Source: Globisporangium splendens
Lineage: Eukaryota; Oomycota; Peronosporomycetes; Pythiales; Pythiaceae
Direction: 5' to 3'
DNA: 64,000 bases
Assembly (NCBI GenBank): GCA_006386115.1
Contig: VFIW01000070.1
Coordinates: forward strand, 186,001-250,000
This document shows, piece after piece, positions 39,701-50,578 of the stretch; position 1 is the first letter of the stretch; every line of letters begins with the position of its first letter. The notes beneath the pieces were generated by a model. That model made no database searches. It saw nothing but the letters and a program-made list of their open reading frames with translations, and was not told the DNA's origin. A program made the translations under genes and the position numbers.

Positions 39701-41733
39701 CCGCGAAGTGAAAGTCAGGAAATGGCTGGGAGGAGTTCTGCGTCAGAGCAAAGACAAGAGAGGAGACCTGACTGAGGCCAGGAGCCTACATGGCCAGTCG
39801 GCAGGAGGAGGGAGAAAGGGATCCTATCGGGGAGTTCCACCCTTTTCTCATCGGTTCAGTTTTCGGCGGCGAGAGCGTGCCGTTCTGGCGACAAGAAATT
39901 AATGCTCCTGTCTCTTTGGCTTTCGTAAGTGAACCGAGCTGAGTGCTTTGTGCAAAGACCACGCTGCGTGGATTCGTATTCGCGACCGTTCTTAACAGAA
40001 AACTGCAGCATTTCACGACAATGTGGGGGTTTATTCTGCACCGTTCGCTTGCCTCTACCCTCAAGGTGTGCATGAGGCAGTAGACGTTTTGTAAAACGTG
40101 GAAGGAAGCAAGGTTGCTGCGCGTTTCTGAGGCGCAAGCATTGATGAAACCTGTCTGACGGACGATTGCTCAATCATGACTCATCCTATTCTTTTGTACA
40201 TTACGAGCCCAGCCCATATTGCATCCATCATCCATTAGGAGCTCTTTTCAAAAATCGAGTTAGTCGGAGCTGTCGGCACCGAGAGGAGGAAGGAAAGTCG
40301 ACTACACTCTCGACATGCCGGTGGTCCTCGCATCCACCACGTTGCATGCCCTTTTTGCTCGTTCGGGTGGTTAAGATGACGACTCCATTAGGTAGGAGGC
40401 GGCTTCGTTCGCCCGTGAATGGTTGGTGCAAGGCGGAAGGCGAGAAAAGCAAAGTTTTGCTTCCAGGAGGAGCTCAACGTAGGGAGGCAGTGAGTGAACC
40501 TAGGTGAGGATGCCAAATGGATACCTGTCTCCTCTCCACGTGACTACGGACAAATTGTGTACGAGAATGGGGACACGCTTGACGGATCCGTTCGTTATCA
40601 TTCTGGAGACAAAACTCGAGTTTGGCGCGAATCAAAAGGCGACAGTGGTGGCAAATCACAGCCTGTTATGGCCGAGGTGGATTTTGAACAGTGGAGACCA
40701 GATGTCACTCTCTTTAGTGGACCTGTAATATTGAACACTGCTCAACATGAAAAAATGCATCACACAGAGTACACAGACAATTGATTGCCATATTGTTATA
40801 TTGCTTCACGCTGCTAAATGTTGAAGTAGTAATTGAAACGAGGGAAATGTTTGCGCTGTGATCGTCGCCAGAGCGTGGACATTGCTTCTGGCCACCTTGT
40901 CCTCCGTCCCTGCAACTGGACTCATGGGCACATTGCAACGTGGCATTTCCGGTATCACGCGCATATTTGCACTGTGGAAGAGCCTCGAAAGTGAAAGAAA
41001 AGCTGACAAAGACGCAGAGCTCGTCTGGACGGTTCTACTCTCTCCACCGCTCACTGCCTCAAGCCTTGGAGATCACGAGGTGGGTGGAATCTAGAGACCA
41101 CTCGTTTCCATTTCCTCCCGCGCGTATGTTTTTTTTGTTTTTTCTCATCGTATGGGATGATGCCGCTGCCATTCCGACGACGAAAACCTCCCGTCGTCCC
41201 ATCTGTGGTTCTTTTTGGCGGTTTATGCAGACAAACTGCCCGTTGCATGTCAACACGATGCAAGCTTATGAGACTCTGGACTCGTGAAACGGCTGGTGGC
41301 GTTGTGGTTCATCCCATCTCCATGATGAACCGTCCATTGCTGAAGGCTACGCTGCTTCAGCCTCTCGACTACCTCAACAGCGAGGCTAGCGATCGATATG
41401 TCGACGTAAAGGTGGAAAAGGTGGAAGAGAACCTGGAGCTCGCATCTTGGTAAGAGACCTCGATGGGACGTCTCGACATTTCTTCCACGGATCGACTTCC
41501 TTTGGACTCGGGAGACACAACTAGTTAAAAGTAAAGTGCAATTGATGGCAATGGGTATATATTCTATGTGTTACTATGCATTTCTCCATTATAGACTCTG
41601 GGAAAAATGCCACTCGTTGCTTAGATCTGAACTCCATAGTACTTCCACTCGGTACTATCTCGTCCACACTCCCTGTACTGACAAAATCGTCAACTTTTCA
41701 ATAAAATAATCCAGAGAAATCGCGACTTGTGCC
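39701..41733. other. Intergenic, no supported gene
   Basis: About 2 kb between two genes on the same strand. Open frames of up to 115 codons have no recognisable features. Confidence 0.55.
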
Positions 41734-43533
41734 TCAGCAAACATGTCCGCTTTTCACCAATAACTTAATTGTGCTTTCTCCATCAGACGTTGCGAGTTGT
41801 GCCTCCGAAATGATCTCGAAGCGCCCTTCGTCGGCAGTATACTGCGGAGAGCGAGCCGATGGCGAGTTCGATGGCGACTCGTACTGGTAGCTGTCCGTGC
41901 GTCGACGTTGGAGCTTCTGCGCCTCTTGCTGGATCGACTGCAAGAGCGCTTCCTGGGCTGCGATCGACTGGCTCAACTTGCTGAAGACCTCGGAGCCTGG
42001 ACCCGAAAATGGCTTTGGCGGCGGTTGCGACGTGCGACGCGGAGACACAGAGTCAGCAGTAGGACTCGCGGCCGCTTGCTTCTTCTTTTCGGCTTTCTCC
42101 TTCTCCGCCTTGGCGCGCGCGAGGTAGGCTTCGACAGGCGAGAGCGGCGATGGCTCGCGTGGCTTTTGTGGCGGTCGGCACTGACGCTGTTGGTGGAGAC
42201 GACTCGAGCCCTTGATCGAGACGTTCTCGTCCGTGTATACTGGCTGGTGCACGTGCGAAGACGCTGAAGAAGCAGAAGGACTGTGACGCGCACCAGGGTG
42301 TTTCATGTACTGGCGCGCTCGAGTTGGGCTGTCATCGATCTCGTCCATGTCGTCCATGTCGTCCATGTCGTCGTAGAGGTCGGAGAAGTCGTACTTGTTG
42401 TAGTGCTGCGGGTGGTCCTCGTCGAGCGACGTGCGCACGGACGTGTCGCTCTCTTCAGACGAGATCGAGTCGACGAGCTCGCAGAACGAACCGCTCTCGG
42501 GACGCTGTTCACGGGACACGCGCACACACTGCAGGCAAAACTTGTCTTCGACGAAAATTGGCGTGTTCGCGGAGCGCAGACCCTTCTCGTTGAAGAATTT
42601 CTGCTTCACGGCGCACTGGCGGCAGATGCACTGACCGCACGAGTAGCAGTTGAGGCGCGCGCGCATCATGCCGAACTTCTTCTTGCACAGGTAGCACACC
42701 TTGATCGTCGACGTGGTGTGGGTCTTGCCCAGGTTGCTGATCGCGCGCGCGTCCGCGAGACCGACGAGGTTCGTCGTGTTGCTGAACGCCTGGAGCACAG
42801 ACTTCATGCTCACCCAAGCTGGCACGGCCTTGCCAGCCTCGAAAGTACCGGACGACTGGCAGTGCGTGCCTTCGTTCATGAACCGGAACGTGTTGATCTG
42901 TGTGTTCTTGCCGCGTGCGAGTCCCGAGTGGTACTCGCTGAGCTGTCCAGGGAGCAGCGGTGGACTCGTGATGTACTGCACGAGCACGACGTGTCCAGCG
43001 GCGTCGCGCGTCTTGCACGAGTACTCAAAGTAGACAAAGTCCGACTGCGTGACGACCTCGGGGTCCGAGTACTGGGTCATGACTCCCGGTGGTGGGTTGT
43101 ACGCGGCCCACTTGACGCCTGCGAAATGGAACGGGTCCTCGGCCGTACGGCGCTCAAACACCTGGAGCACGGCAGCGTCGAGGAAGTACTCTTCGTCCAG
43201 GTACGCATTCACGGTGCGCTGCTCGTCCGTGCTGTCGCAGTAGAGCCCGTACGCGATGTCTTCTAGTGAGACCTTGAGGATGCCCTGCAGGAAGAACTCA
43301 CTCTTGCGCGAGCCCTCGGGCGAACACGTGAAGCCCTGCATAGCTTTCTTGTTGTAGATGCACCGCTTGGTGGCGATGTCGGCCGCGCCTTTGTAGTACC
43401 ACGAGTTCTGGTCGGCCATGAGCGCCGCGATCTCGTGCTTGGCGGTCTGCGTCCAGACCGCGATCGTCACCCTGTCCACGACGAGCTTCGGGAGCTTCTC
43501 GGTCACCAACGGGAACTCTGTTGTAGAGCCCAT
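41734..43533 (-). CDS. START + FYVE-type protein, paralog D
   Basis: Intronless, 599 residues from ATG 43,533 (MGSTTEFPLVTEKLPKL). The START-like part has EYFLDAAVLQVFERR, EDPFHFAGVKWAAY and NTTNLVGLADARAI. The zinc finger (about 278-350) reads CYLCKKKFGMMRARLNCYSC, then CRQC and CLQC; both the His pair and the following Arg are altered, so PI3P binding is doubtful. Then come an Asp-Asp-Met repeat (about 42,340-42,375), a Lys/Glu-rich helix (YLARAKAEKEKAEKKKQ), FSKLSQSIAAQEALLQSIQQ and GRFEIISEAQL, with about 18 extra residues after it. Closest to C and E by eye. Confidence 0.88.
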   Translation of the reverse strand: MGSTTEFPLVTEKLPKLVVDRVTIAVWTQTAKHEIAALMADQNSWYYKGAADIATKRCIYNKKAMQGFTCSPEGSRKSEFFLQGILKVSLEDIAYGLYCDSTDEQRTVNAYLDEEYFLDAAVLQVFERRTAEDPFHFAGVKWAAYNPPPGVMTQYSDPEVVTQSDFVYFEYSCKTRDAAGHVVLVQYITSPPLLPGQLSEYHSGLARGKNTQINTFRFMNEGTHCQSSGTFEAGKAVPAWVSMKSVLQAFSNTTNLVGLADARAISNLGKTHTTSTIKVCYLCKKKFGMMRARLNCYSCGQCICRQCAVKQKFFNEKGLRSANTPIFVEDKFCLQCVRVSREQRPESGSFCELVDSISSEESDTSVRTSLDEDHPQHYNKYDFSDLYDDMDDMDDMDEIDDSPTRARQYMKHPGARHSPSASSASSHVHQPVYTDENVSIKGSSRLHQQRQCRPPQKPREPSPLSPVEAYLARAKAEKEKAEKKKQAAASPTADSVSPRRTSQPPPKPFSGPGSEVFSKLSQSIAAQEALLQSIQQEAQKLQRRRTDSYQYESPSNSPSARSPQYTADEGRFEIISEAQLATSDGESTIKLLVKSGHVC

Positions 43534-43589
43534 GCTGCTGTTGCTTTGAGATGTGATACTGTGAGAGCACAGCTGTGCGGCAGGGGATC

Positions 43590-43605
43590 AATGCAGAAAT
43601 GAGCC
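43590..43605 (-). promoter_or_regulatory. Oomycete initiator for paralog D
   Basis: Minus-strand GGCTCATTTCTGCATTG, about 57-72 bases before the ATG, matches GCTCATTYY followed one base late by CATT. Confidence 0.6.
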
Positions 43606-46410
43606 ACACACTCCAGGAGCTCCACTCACTTGCACCTTCCGGCCCAGCAGCAAAATGCACGGAGAGAGGTGCCAGGCAGCAGCAGACGAAGCAGCCTCAT
43701 GGCCACTTCCTCACCTTCCGGACAGGACGCATAAGCTTTTCTCGCCAGCGCCTGAGGCGCGTGCCCTCACTGACAACCTGTGGGGCTGGAAAGGGCGTCA
43801 GTCCAGTCACATCCTTTTGGGTGGTCAGCACGGTGCCACGCCACACCCACAAGGTCCATATCGATCTCGATATGAACGATACATCTCAATTTCTGGCAAT
43901 GAAATGATAAAGTAATCACCTCTTTATGTTGGGTGTTGGGCTACTGCATGTTCGAATCGAGGCGCACAAGTCCTATCGGCACGCGCCTGAGAGTTGCACG
44001 GCACTCCGCTTGCTCCTTTGTCAAAAACGCGCCGACTCCAACGAAATTTTACAGCCCGAGAGTAGCTGCGTGTGGCTCCGTGAGCTCAGCGTTTCCATAG
44101 CTTATCGGAAAGGGGCGGTGGCTTCGTATAGATGGACCCAGCCGAGGCTTTTAGGATTATACCCACAGACTTGCACATTTTCCAAAATTGGTGTCTTCAA
44201 TGGCGCAATCGCCATTTTGACGCAAAGTCGCCATGGATAGGAAGCACTACTGCACGAATGCAAATCGACAATGCACTTCCAAGCGCTTCTACCAAGTACA
44301 TGAATTGCCGACTCACTTTGTGCTTCTACTTTTCTTTCTACGTTTCACGGAGTTCATCGTTTCTTTCCATAATCCCTGTTAACCAGTCGCATAGCGGGTC
44401 CCAACCACACATCCGCACAAAGGAGAGCGAGTGACGAAATCACCATCATCATTCGGAGGCTGGAAGAGCGGCGCGCAACTGAATCAGTCCGTTGCTTTGG
44501 TTAATCAGAAGAATGGCGGAGCATCATCCCCCGTGGCTCAACTGGCACCAGTTGAGTGCAAGTCGCTTTTTGGCATGAACCAAGTTTTACCAGCTTGCTG
44601 GAACCTTCCACTCGATGAGATCTGAACTCTGCTGCTCTCGCTCGCGTTCCCGACTTGGCGCGAAGCCATGAGTTAACGACGCTTGGTGAGCGCGACCAGC
44701 GATTGGTCCGAGTCCGCACGGCAGTCGCCGATCGGTGGCTGTGATTGGTCCAAGGCGCGCGCACGGACGTTGCTGAACCCATCGGAGTGTCCTCCGGACG
44801 CGGAGATGCGTCTGAGCGCCATCACCAGTTGCCCCAGCGCCTCTTCCGCCCATTATGTCGGGACAAACTGCACTGTGTTCAGCTCACCAGGAAGTGGTGG
44901 TCCACGAGAAAACAGCAAGACTTAACGTTGCTGTGAGCTCACATCCAGATGACACGCGTCCCTGGCTCATACCAACCGAGGTTGTATGCATGTTTCAGGC
45001 AGCACTTGAGTGCGCATATGCATTGCTTGGAAAGTGCATCTTCAACACAGAGAGAGACTTTGACTTTGAAGCGGTACTTGGGTCACCACCGGAGACGCCT
45101 GCGCAGGTGAGCAAAGCGTCATTTGGCAGTCGCACCCTCACCTCGTTCTCCGATGTTGCGATGGCGCAGATGCACTCCAGTGCGAACGCAAACCAATGAG
45201 CCGCAGCATCTAAAGGAGCTTGTGCAGCGATCGAGCCTATGCTATAGGAATGGTGTCAAGTTAGAGCAGTGATCTCGAGGCACAAGATGCTTCAAGAGGC
45301 ATCGGCTTTTCATGCATCTATTGGTTCAGTCGGTTAACTGATACACCAAGCCTTTCAGTCGGATGAACACATGAAACCGGTTAAAGTAATGGTTTTGAAA
45401 CGCTTTCATTTTTGCTTGCAGATTTCAACATCACTTCGGATCACGACTAATGTTAAAAGTCCGATAGTGTTTTTAAACGACAATTTATGTGCGTGTATGG
45501 ACGAGAAAGCAGAGCACTTCTTTAAAATTGGCATCCGTCCATGAATCTCAAGATTCGCACATTGCACTCTCTGATGCGCACAAATGTCCATATTCTTGCT
45601 CGGAGTATCTCCGACAGACTGATTGCAGTGCGTTGATACCATCAGTCAAGTGACCGCAGTCACGCGCTCGCCTCATCTTCGTTGCTCCTCTCCGACGGGT
45701 TAATATATGTGGACATTGCACGCACTTTAGTTGCTGGAGTTTAATTTCAATGGGACTAGCACCAGTGCAATCTCAGTTTTGCGAAATGGAAGATTGAGAC
45801 TTTCCGAGCACGAGCAGGCATCACAGGTCCGTCCATTCCATTTCCTCTATCATTTTCATCCGAGTTGGCCGTTTTTTGATGACAGAGAATGCATTGTAAA
45901 AGGCATAATGACACAGAGCTGATGACGATTGTATCCCCGGACACATGAAAAGCACAATGAGAGAGGCGATTGCCCCGCCACTTGCCTCGCCAGCTGGGTG
46001 AGTGGAAAATCAGAAAACTCGGTCCATCTTTATAAAACGTGGAGACGTTGGCATTACAACATTATCTGCACAAACGAATAATCGAATGCATGATACTTTC
46101 AAAGAATGCAAATCATAATATGTGCACTACCAAACAACTGTTTAAATAAATACGACCATAGTTACACGACAGTTGTGCTCTATTCATGTGTCGGTATGTG
46201 CGGTACCGCCTGTCTTTGCCAGCCATCCCACTGTACGTTTGTCAACTGGCGTGTTCCTCAAGATGCGAGGCGCGTCGTGGCGCCTGCACCGCGCACTGCA
46301 ACCAGACGCGCGAATCTTCTTCAACGTGGAAGTTGATGCAATGCGGACCTTCCTCCCTATGTACCGTGCAGAGTGAGGGCGCCTCCGCCATTGCCGTCTG
46401 CCCGCTTGAC
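43606..46410. other. Intergenic between divergent paralogs D and E
   Basis: 2.8 kb. A 114-codon frame at 44,855-45,199 and others were examined; none shows a known domain or splice support. Confidence 0.55.
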
Positions 46411-46473
46411 GCCATTTCCCGATTGCGGTTGGTCTCCGGAGCTGCTCACATCGACGACACGCTCGCAGAGAGA

Positions 46474-48129
46474 ATGGAGCCGCGCTTCCCACTGGACGCG
46501 ACCCAACTGCCGACTCTGCAGGTGGACCGCCACACGCTCGAGCAGTGGACGCGCGCGGCGCAGCACGAGATCGCGCAGCTCCTCGCGGACCGCGAGTCGT
46601 GGTACTACCGCGGCCAGGAGCCCAAGTACGCGTACAAGCTCATCTACAACAAGAAGGGTCTCGAGGGCTTCATCAACACGGCCGAGGCTGCGCGCCGCAA
46701 GGAGTTTTACGCACAGGGCATCCTCAAAATGTACCTCGAGGACGTGTCGTACGGGCTCTACTGCGAGACGACGCTCGCGCAGCGCAGCGTGAACGCGTTC
46801 CTGGACGACGAGGACTTTCTCGACGCCGCCGTGCTGCTTGTGGATGGCACGCAGTCGATCGAGGACGCGTTCCAGTTCTCGGGCGTCAAGTGGGTGGCCA
46901 TGCGGTCGCCGCCGGGCGTGAGCGTGCATTCCGACTTTGTGTACTTTGAGTGTTCGTGCACCATGCGCGACGCCGATGGTCGCACCGTGCTCGTGCAGTA
47001 CACGACGTGTCCCGACTTGACGTCCAGCCAGTTGCAGGATTCCGGATTGCCCGCGATGTTCGCGAGAGGCAAGAGCCACAGAATCACGACGTTCCGAGCA
47101 GATCCAGAAGGCACGCATGTCCAGTGCGCGGGGACGCTGGTCGCGAACGAAGAGATCCCCTCGTGGGTCGGCATGAAATCGGTGCTGCAGGCGTTCGCGA
47201 GTCTGAACAACGTCGTCGGCGTCGCGGACGCGCGCGCGATCTCGAGTCTTGGGGTCGCCAACGCCGTCTCGACGACCGCCAAGTGCTGCTATCTATGCAA
47301 GAAGAAGTTTAGTATGCTGCGCACGCGTCAGCATTGCCGCGTGTGTGGCCACAACGCGTGCAAGAACTGCACGGTTAAGCTCAAATTTATCAACGAAGAG
47401 CGTTTGCTGCCTTCGTCATCTTCGTTGCCTGCCGCCGTCGTGGGGTCGCTTGTGGTCGAAGACAAATTCTGTTTGCCATGTGTGCGACGATCACGGGAGC
47501 ATCGGCCCGAGGGTGGCGGCGGAATCATGCAGTTTGTCAACTCGATCGTCTCGGTGGGAAGTAGCCAGACCAACCAGTCGTCTTTCGACGACGTCGCGTT
47601 CGAAACGGGCTTTTCTGATCTCCACGGTCTCAGCGACAACGACAGCGAGTGCAACGAAGCGCTGTATCATAAGAGCTACGCCGCGCCTCCACAGCGCCAC
47701 ACCACCACCAACGGAACCATGCGAGCGTATCTTCTGTCGCCAAAGCAAAGCAACTTGAGCATCTCCCCCGTGATGGCGTTTATGGCTCAGCATGGCGCAA
47801 GGTCGTCGGCGCCGTCGCCGCCACCAGCCCGTTTATACCGAGACGCAGGTCACGGAAGTGGACGAGGAGGAGCCCAATATGTGTCCGAAGCCTTCCCCGT
47901 CGCCGAGTCGTTCAGCAAACTCTCGCAATCGATCGCCGCGCAGGAAGCGATCTTGCAGAGTATGCACCAAGAGCAACGCAAATTGCACGCGTATCAACGC
48001 CACGCGGTAGAAGCAGTTGGTCCCGTGTACGCTTTGAACGGTGGTGGTGCGGACAACACAGCAGCCTCGCGCTTGGAGGGTGATGCTAGCAACGATCGGT
48101 TCGAAATCCTGCCGGACGCAGCGTGCTAG
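46474..48129 (+). CDS. START + FYVE-type protein, paralog E
   Basis: Intronless, 551 residues from ATG 46,474 (MEPRFPLDATQLPTLQV). The frame is open for 96 codons more upstream, but those residues have no counterpart in paralogs C, D and F, and a CCATTTCCCGATT initiator-like box sits at 46,412-46,424. The START-like part has EDFLDAAVLLVDGT, EDAFQFSGVKWVAM and LNNVVGVADARAI. The zinc finger (about 270-345) reads CYLCKKKFSMLRTRQHCRVC, then CKNC and CLPC, keeping one His of the PI3P motif (QHCRVCG). The tail carries FSKLSQSIAAQEAILQSMHQ and ends DRFEILPDAAC. Confidence 0.88.
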   Translation: MEPRFPLDATQLPTLQVDRHTLEQWTRAAQHEIAQLLADRESWYYRGQEPKYAYKLIYNKKGLEGFINTAEAARRKEFYAQGILKMYLEDVSYGLYCETTLAQRSVNAFLDDEDFLDAAVLLVDGTQSIEDAFQFSGVKWVAMRSPPGVSVHSDFVYFECSCTMRDADGRTVLVQYTTCPDLTSSQLQDSGLPAMFARGKSHRITTFRADPEGTHVQCAGTLVANEEIPSWVGMKSVLQAFASLNNVVGVADARAISSLGVANAVSTTAKCCYLCKKKFSMLRTRQHCRVCGHNACKNCTVKLKFINEERLLPSSSSLPAAVVGSLVVEDKFCLPCVRRSREHRPEGGGGIMQFVNSIVSVGSSQTNQSSFDDVAFETGFSDLHGLSDNDSECNEALYHKSYAAPPQRHTTTNGTMRAYLLSPKQSNLSISPVMAFMAQHGARSSAPSPPPARLYRDAGHGSGRGGAQYVSEAFPVAESFSKLSQSIAAQEAILQSMHQEQRKLHAYQRHAVEAVGPVYALNGGGADNTAASRLEGDASNDRFEILPDAAC

Positions 48130-48925
48130 GGACTAGTGCGAGTGTATGAATAGCGTGTGGTGTGTGCCGATTATGTGTGGATCTCTTGCTGGCCGGAGGT
48201 GAGAGAGAAAAGGAAAGTGGACGAGGCTAACTAAGTTATAAAGTGAAGGCAGACGTCATGACGGACAAGGAAAAAGTGAGCAGGCTTGAACCCGCTCAAG
48301 AAACCGTATGCGTTGTAATGCCAAATTGGATGACGTCTACGAGAGGCAAAATGCGATTCTGGATCCCTCGATGCCAAAGCCAATGACGCGCGAATAGTAA
48401 TGTATTAAATTCTACAGTACAATTGTTCTGGTGCCCCTTCTCAGCCCCAAGATACGACCCTTGAAGCACCGAGCCGTTTATGGCGCTTGGTGTTCCTGTG
48501 CGAATCTCCAGCGAGGCTTGCTCTGTGCATCAGTGTGCATGAAGGCAACGAAACCGTCGCCACCTCGCCAGTCGATGCTGACACCACGGTACTTTGGTAC
48601 CCATTCCGTGGCAATTCAGCTTGGTTGAATTTTTGCCAAGAGGAACCTACGACATGAGTTCTACTCGGAGACTCGAGTTGACTGAGTTTCTTCCTGGCCA
48701 AGTCATCCTACATCGTGTTCAAGTTCATGCTAGCCTTAGCCACAAAAGCACGTTTCTACAAGATCTCGAACAGCAGCAGCAACAGCTAACTTCACCAAAA
48801 CACGTCACGTTTGCATTGTTTCCACCACAATCAATAAATTAGGACTACTACCTATCCACTCGCAACCACATCCAAATAAAAAAAGAAAGAAGAGAGACTA
48901 CTACTCGCCTCTCTCGAAATTGTTC
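48130..48925. other. Intergenic between convergent paralogs E and F
   Basis: Short open frames only. A polyadenylation-like AATAAA at 48,831-48,837 may serve either strand. Confidence 0.5.
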
Positions 48926-50578
48926 TTACGCCTCCAGAATCTCGAATCGATCAGCGTCGGCCGTGAACGATTTGCGGCCACAAGGCGAAATCGGCGGCGA
49001 ATCCACGAACTGGGCGCTCGGCGTGCGCGTGTTGCGTCGTCCCATCATCTTCTGGCCCTCCTGGTGGATCTTCTTGAGCAACGTGTTCTGCGCCGCAATC
49101 GATTGCGCCATGTTCGAGAACGCAGTGAAATCTGGGGCTGCTCCCATCGTCGGTGGCGGCGTCACAGTGCTCGTCGGTAGATGCGAGCGCTGAGTAGGCG
49201 CATGAGAACCTGGCACCGGATCGAGAAGGTGGTAGTTCACAGGTGATGTCAAGCGAGAGGATGACGCTGTTTTCGCGCGCGGCACGCGTGCTATCTCGTC
49301 GTCTGTTTCGGCCGCAGTGCTCAGCTTCTTACGCAAGTCGTTCATGTCGAAGCTACTGGAGCCCCCAGCATCCAACTTGGCGATCACGTCGTGCACAAAC
49401 GCATCGGATTCGCTGGTGATACTAGACGACTTGTAATCCACGTCGAACGAGCCGATCGTGTTCGAGTCGCTGTTAACCGACGCAGACGACATGGACATGG
49501 ACATCACGTTGTTGTTGCCCGAGAACGACAGAGTGCCACCAAATTGACGCTCCTGACGTGAGTGCATGATGCATTTCAGACAGAACTTCTCCGTCGTCAC
49601 GGGCAATGTCGACGAATACAAACTGGTCTCGTTGAAAAACTTGAGACCGACGATGCAGTGGCGACATGTGTATCGCCCGCAGGAGCGGCAGGTCTGGCGC
49701 GCACGCGTCAGCATGTTGAACTTCTTCGTGCACACAAAGCACACCTTCTTGTCGTTGTCCGCTGGCGACTTGGGCACTTTCTTGAGCACGCCGAGGTTCA
49801 TGATTGCTCGCGCGTCGGCGAGTCCGACCAAGTTGAGGAGACTGCGGAAGACGTGTTCGATGGCCTTGCTCGAGCCACGCGAAGACCCGCTCTTGCTGTT
49901 CTCGAAGGAGCCAGCCGACTGGCAGAATGTGCCGTTGTCGCCATCAAGGCGGAACGTGTTGATCACGAACATGTTGCTGCGCACAAGTCCCATGTCGTGC
50001 TCTTCGAGTTGGTGGCGAAACAGCTTCGGTGACTCGGCGTACTGCACGATCACGTCTCGACCGTCGGCGTCCTTGGTCTTGCACGAGTATTCAAAGTACA
50101 CGTAGTCGCGCGGAGCCGCACTCGCTCCCGACGAGCTGTACGCTGCCCATTTCACGCCGGCGAAGAGAAACGTATCTTCGCCGCTCTGGCGTTCCGCAAC
50201 GTGAAGAATCGCAGCGTCCAGGAAATGCTCCTGAAACAACTGCGCCTGCACTGAGCGCTGTTCAAACGTGGTCTCGCTGTAGAGTCCATACGAGATGTCG
50301 TCGAGAGGCAACTGGATGTGGCCCTGGCACAGAAACTCCTTCTTTCCCTGCTGTTGCTGCGCGTCGCGCGTGTACCCCTTCAGCGATTCTTTTTCGTACG
50401 CGAGCTTGAACGCGTTCTTGAGCTCGTCGCCGCGGTAGTACCACGAGTTGCGGTTGAGCACGACGTTGGTGATCTCGGTCTTGGCGGCTTGCGTCCACTT
50501 GCTCACCGTGCCGGCATCGGGGTACAATTTCGGGAGGAGCCCCTCATCAAGCGGGAAGCGCAGTTCCATCGGATCCAT
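48926..50578 (-). CDS. START + FYVE-type protein, paralog F
   Basis: Intronless, 550 residues from ATG 50,578 (MDPMELRFPLDEGLLPKL). The START-like part has EHFLDAAILHVAERQ, EDTFLFAGVKWAAY and LLNLVGLADARAI. The zinc finger (about 278-345) reads CFVCTKKFNMLTRARQTCRS with an extra residue before the basic motif, then CGRYTCRHC and CLKC; the HHC pair is QTC, so canonical lipid contacts are lost. Methionine/serine-rich linker, then FSNMAQSIAAQNTLLKKIHQ and a last DRFEILEA. The SIAAQ helix and RFEIL tail are the best conserved parts outside the folded domains. Confidence 0.88.
   Translation of the reverse strand: MDPMELRFPLDEGLLPKLYPDAGTVSKWTQAAKTEITNVVLNRNSWYYRGDELKNAFKLAYEKESLKGYTRDAQQQQGKKEFLCQGHIQLPLDDISYGLYSETTFEQRSVQAQLFQEHFLDAAILHVAERQSGEDTFLFAGVKWAAYSSSGASAAPRDYVYFEYSCKTKDADGRDVIVQYAESPKLFRHQLEEHDMGLVRSNMFVINTFRLDGDNGTFCQSAGSFENSKSGSSRGSSKAIEHVFRSLLNLVGLADARAIMNLGVLKKVPKSPADNDKKVCFVCTKKFNMLTRARQTCRSCGRYTCRHCIVGLKFFNETSLYSSTLPVTTEKFCLKCIMHSRQERQFGGTLSFSGNNNVMSMSMSSASVNSDSNTIGSFDVDYKSSSITSESDAFVHDVIAKLDAGGSSSFDMNDLRKKLSTAAETDDEIARVPRAKTASSSRLTSPVNYHLLDPVPGSHAPTQRSHLPTSTVTPPPTMGAAPDFTAFSNMAQSIAAQNTLLKKIHQEGQKMMGRRNTRTPSAQFVDSPPISPCGRKSFTADADRFEILEA

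Noticed and set aside
42283..43266. 327-codon open frame on the plus strand
   Set aside because: Antisense to START-FYVE paralog D, no domain.
44855..45199. 114-codon gene between paralogs D and E
   Set aside because: No ATG context, domain or similarity to neighbours by eye; composition like the surrounding intergenic DNA.
46186..46473. N-terminal extension of paralog E by 96 codons
   Set aside because: Not matched in paralogs C, D or F, Cys/Arg-rich without pattern, and an initiator-like box lies between it and ATG 46,474.
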